Below are positions 60,944 to 64,000 of a stretch of DNA of 64,000 nt, piece after piece. How positions within the stretch are numbered: position 1 is the first letter of the stretch; each line of letters begins with the position of its first letter. Made by a program: the position numbers and the translations under genes. This DNA is from an uncultured Collinsella sp. (GTDB taxonomy: Bacteria; Actinomycetota; Coriobacteriia; Coriobacteriales; Coriobacteriaceae). The stretch lies in NCBI GenBank assembly GCA_900540895.1, contig UQHV01000005.1, positions 1 to 64,000 of the forward strand, written 5' to 3'. The notes below the pieces were generated by a model that did not search any database, was not told where the DNA came from, and was given only the letters and a program-made list of their open reading frames with translations.

Positions 60944-64000
<3,057 letters not shown>

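Overview
The window reads as chromosomal DNA of a high-GC Gram-positive gut bacterium of the class Coriobacteriia. The gene content and protein sequences look most like Collinsella, but I name the genus from recollection of the family, not from a search. Supporting signs are the high GC, GTG and TTG starts, WYL regulator pair, LPATG-anchored SpaA-type surface protein, actinobacterial-type PyrR site before carA, and a complete rpmH-dnaA-gyrA origin region.

Layout. 1-72 is the 5' end of a 16S rRNA gene reading leftward. 73-9800 holds tRNA-Lys, an M29 aminopeptidase, purC, a two-component system, a Tat lipoprotein with a TSCPD protein, purB and tRNA-Gly. 10091-13522 is a large thioester/SpaA adhesin. 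13829-24133 holds a split M28-like membrane protein, two WYL regulators, a DnaQ-DinG helicase, ddl and rlmN. 24333-29372 is the leftward origin arm: a small membrane protein, parB, parA, three parS sites, rsmG, jag, yidC, yidD, rnpA, rpmH. 29433-40708 is the rightward arm: candidate origin DNA, an HATPase/winged-helix protein, dnaA, more origin DNA, dnaN, recF, a DUF721 gene, gyrB, gyrA. 41006-41306 is a tRNA-Ile/Ala/Ile cluster. 41466-46861 holds a bifunctional-nuclease family gene, two unknown genes, typA, a polymer-forming membrane protein and a TRIC channel. 47230-47459 holds two tRNA-Ser genes. 47965-51269 is rpsF-ssb-rpsR-rplI and dnaB. 51363-57629 holds purA, purD, a Nudix hydrolase, an ABC exporter and an unknown membrane protein. 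57696-59116 is an intact IS1595-type element. carA and carB (cut by the window end) close the window.

The genes around 24-41 kb form one replication and segregation module. DnaA, its candidate boxes on both sides of dnaA, ParA/ParB with three evenly spaced parS sites, the clamp, RecF and gyrase lie on two arms diverging from about 29.5 kb. Two features are unusual. DnaA has an altered box-recognition signature (GNRNHSTV where GGRDHTTV is usual), and the repeated origin motif is TTTTCAACA instead of TTWTNCACA. A HATPase plus winged-helix protein of unknown role sits in the origin in front of dnaA.

The most novel-looking signal is not a gene. Three tRNA loci (Lys, Gly, Ser) each carry, just past the tRNA terminator, a 120-140 bp GC-rich element with three hairpins in the same order whose stems differ in sequence but keep pairing. 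The ends are copies of tRNA 3' tails or T-arms. This resembles the E. coli tyrT repeats in concept, but I know of no description of it here. Two other large palindromes occur: one after gyrA, and one with 37-bp perfect arms that the IS has split.
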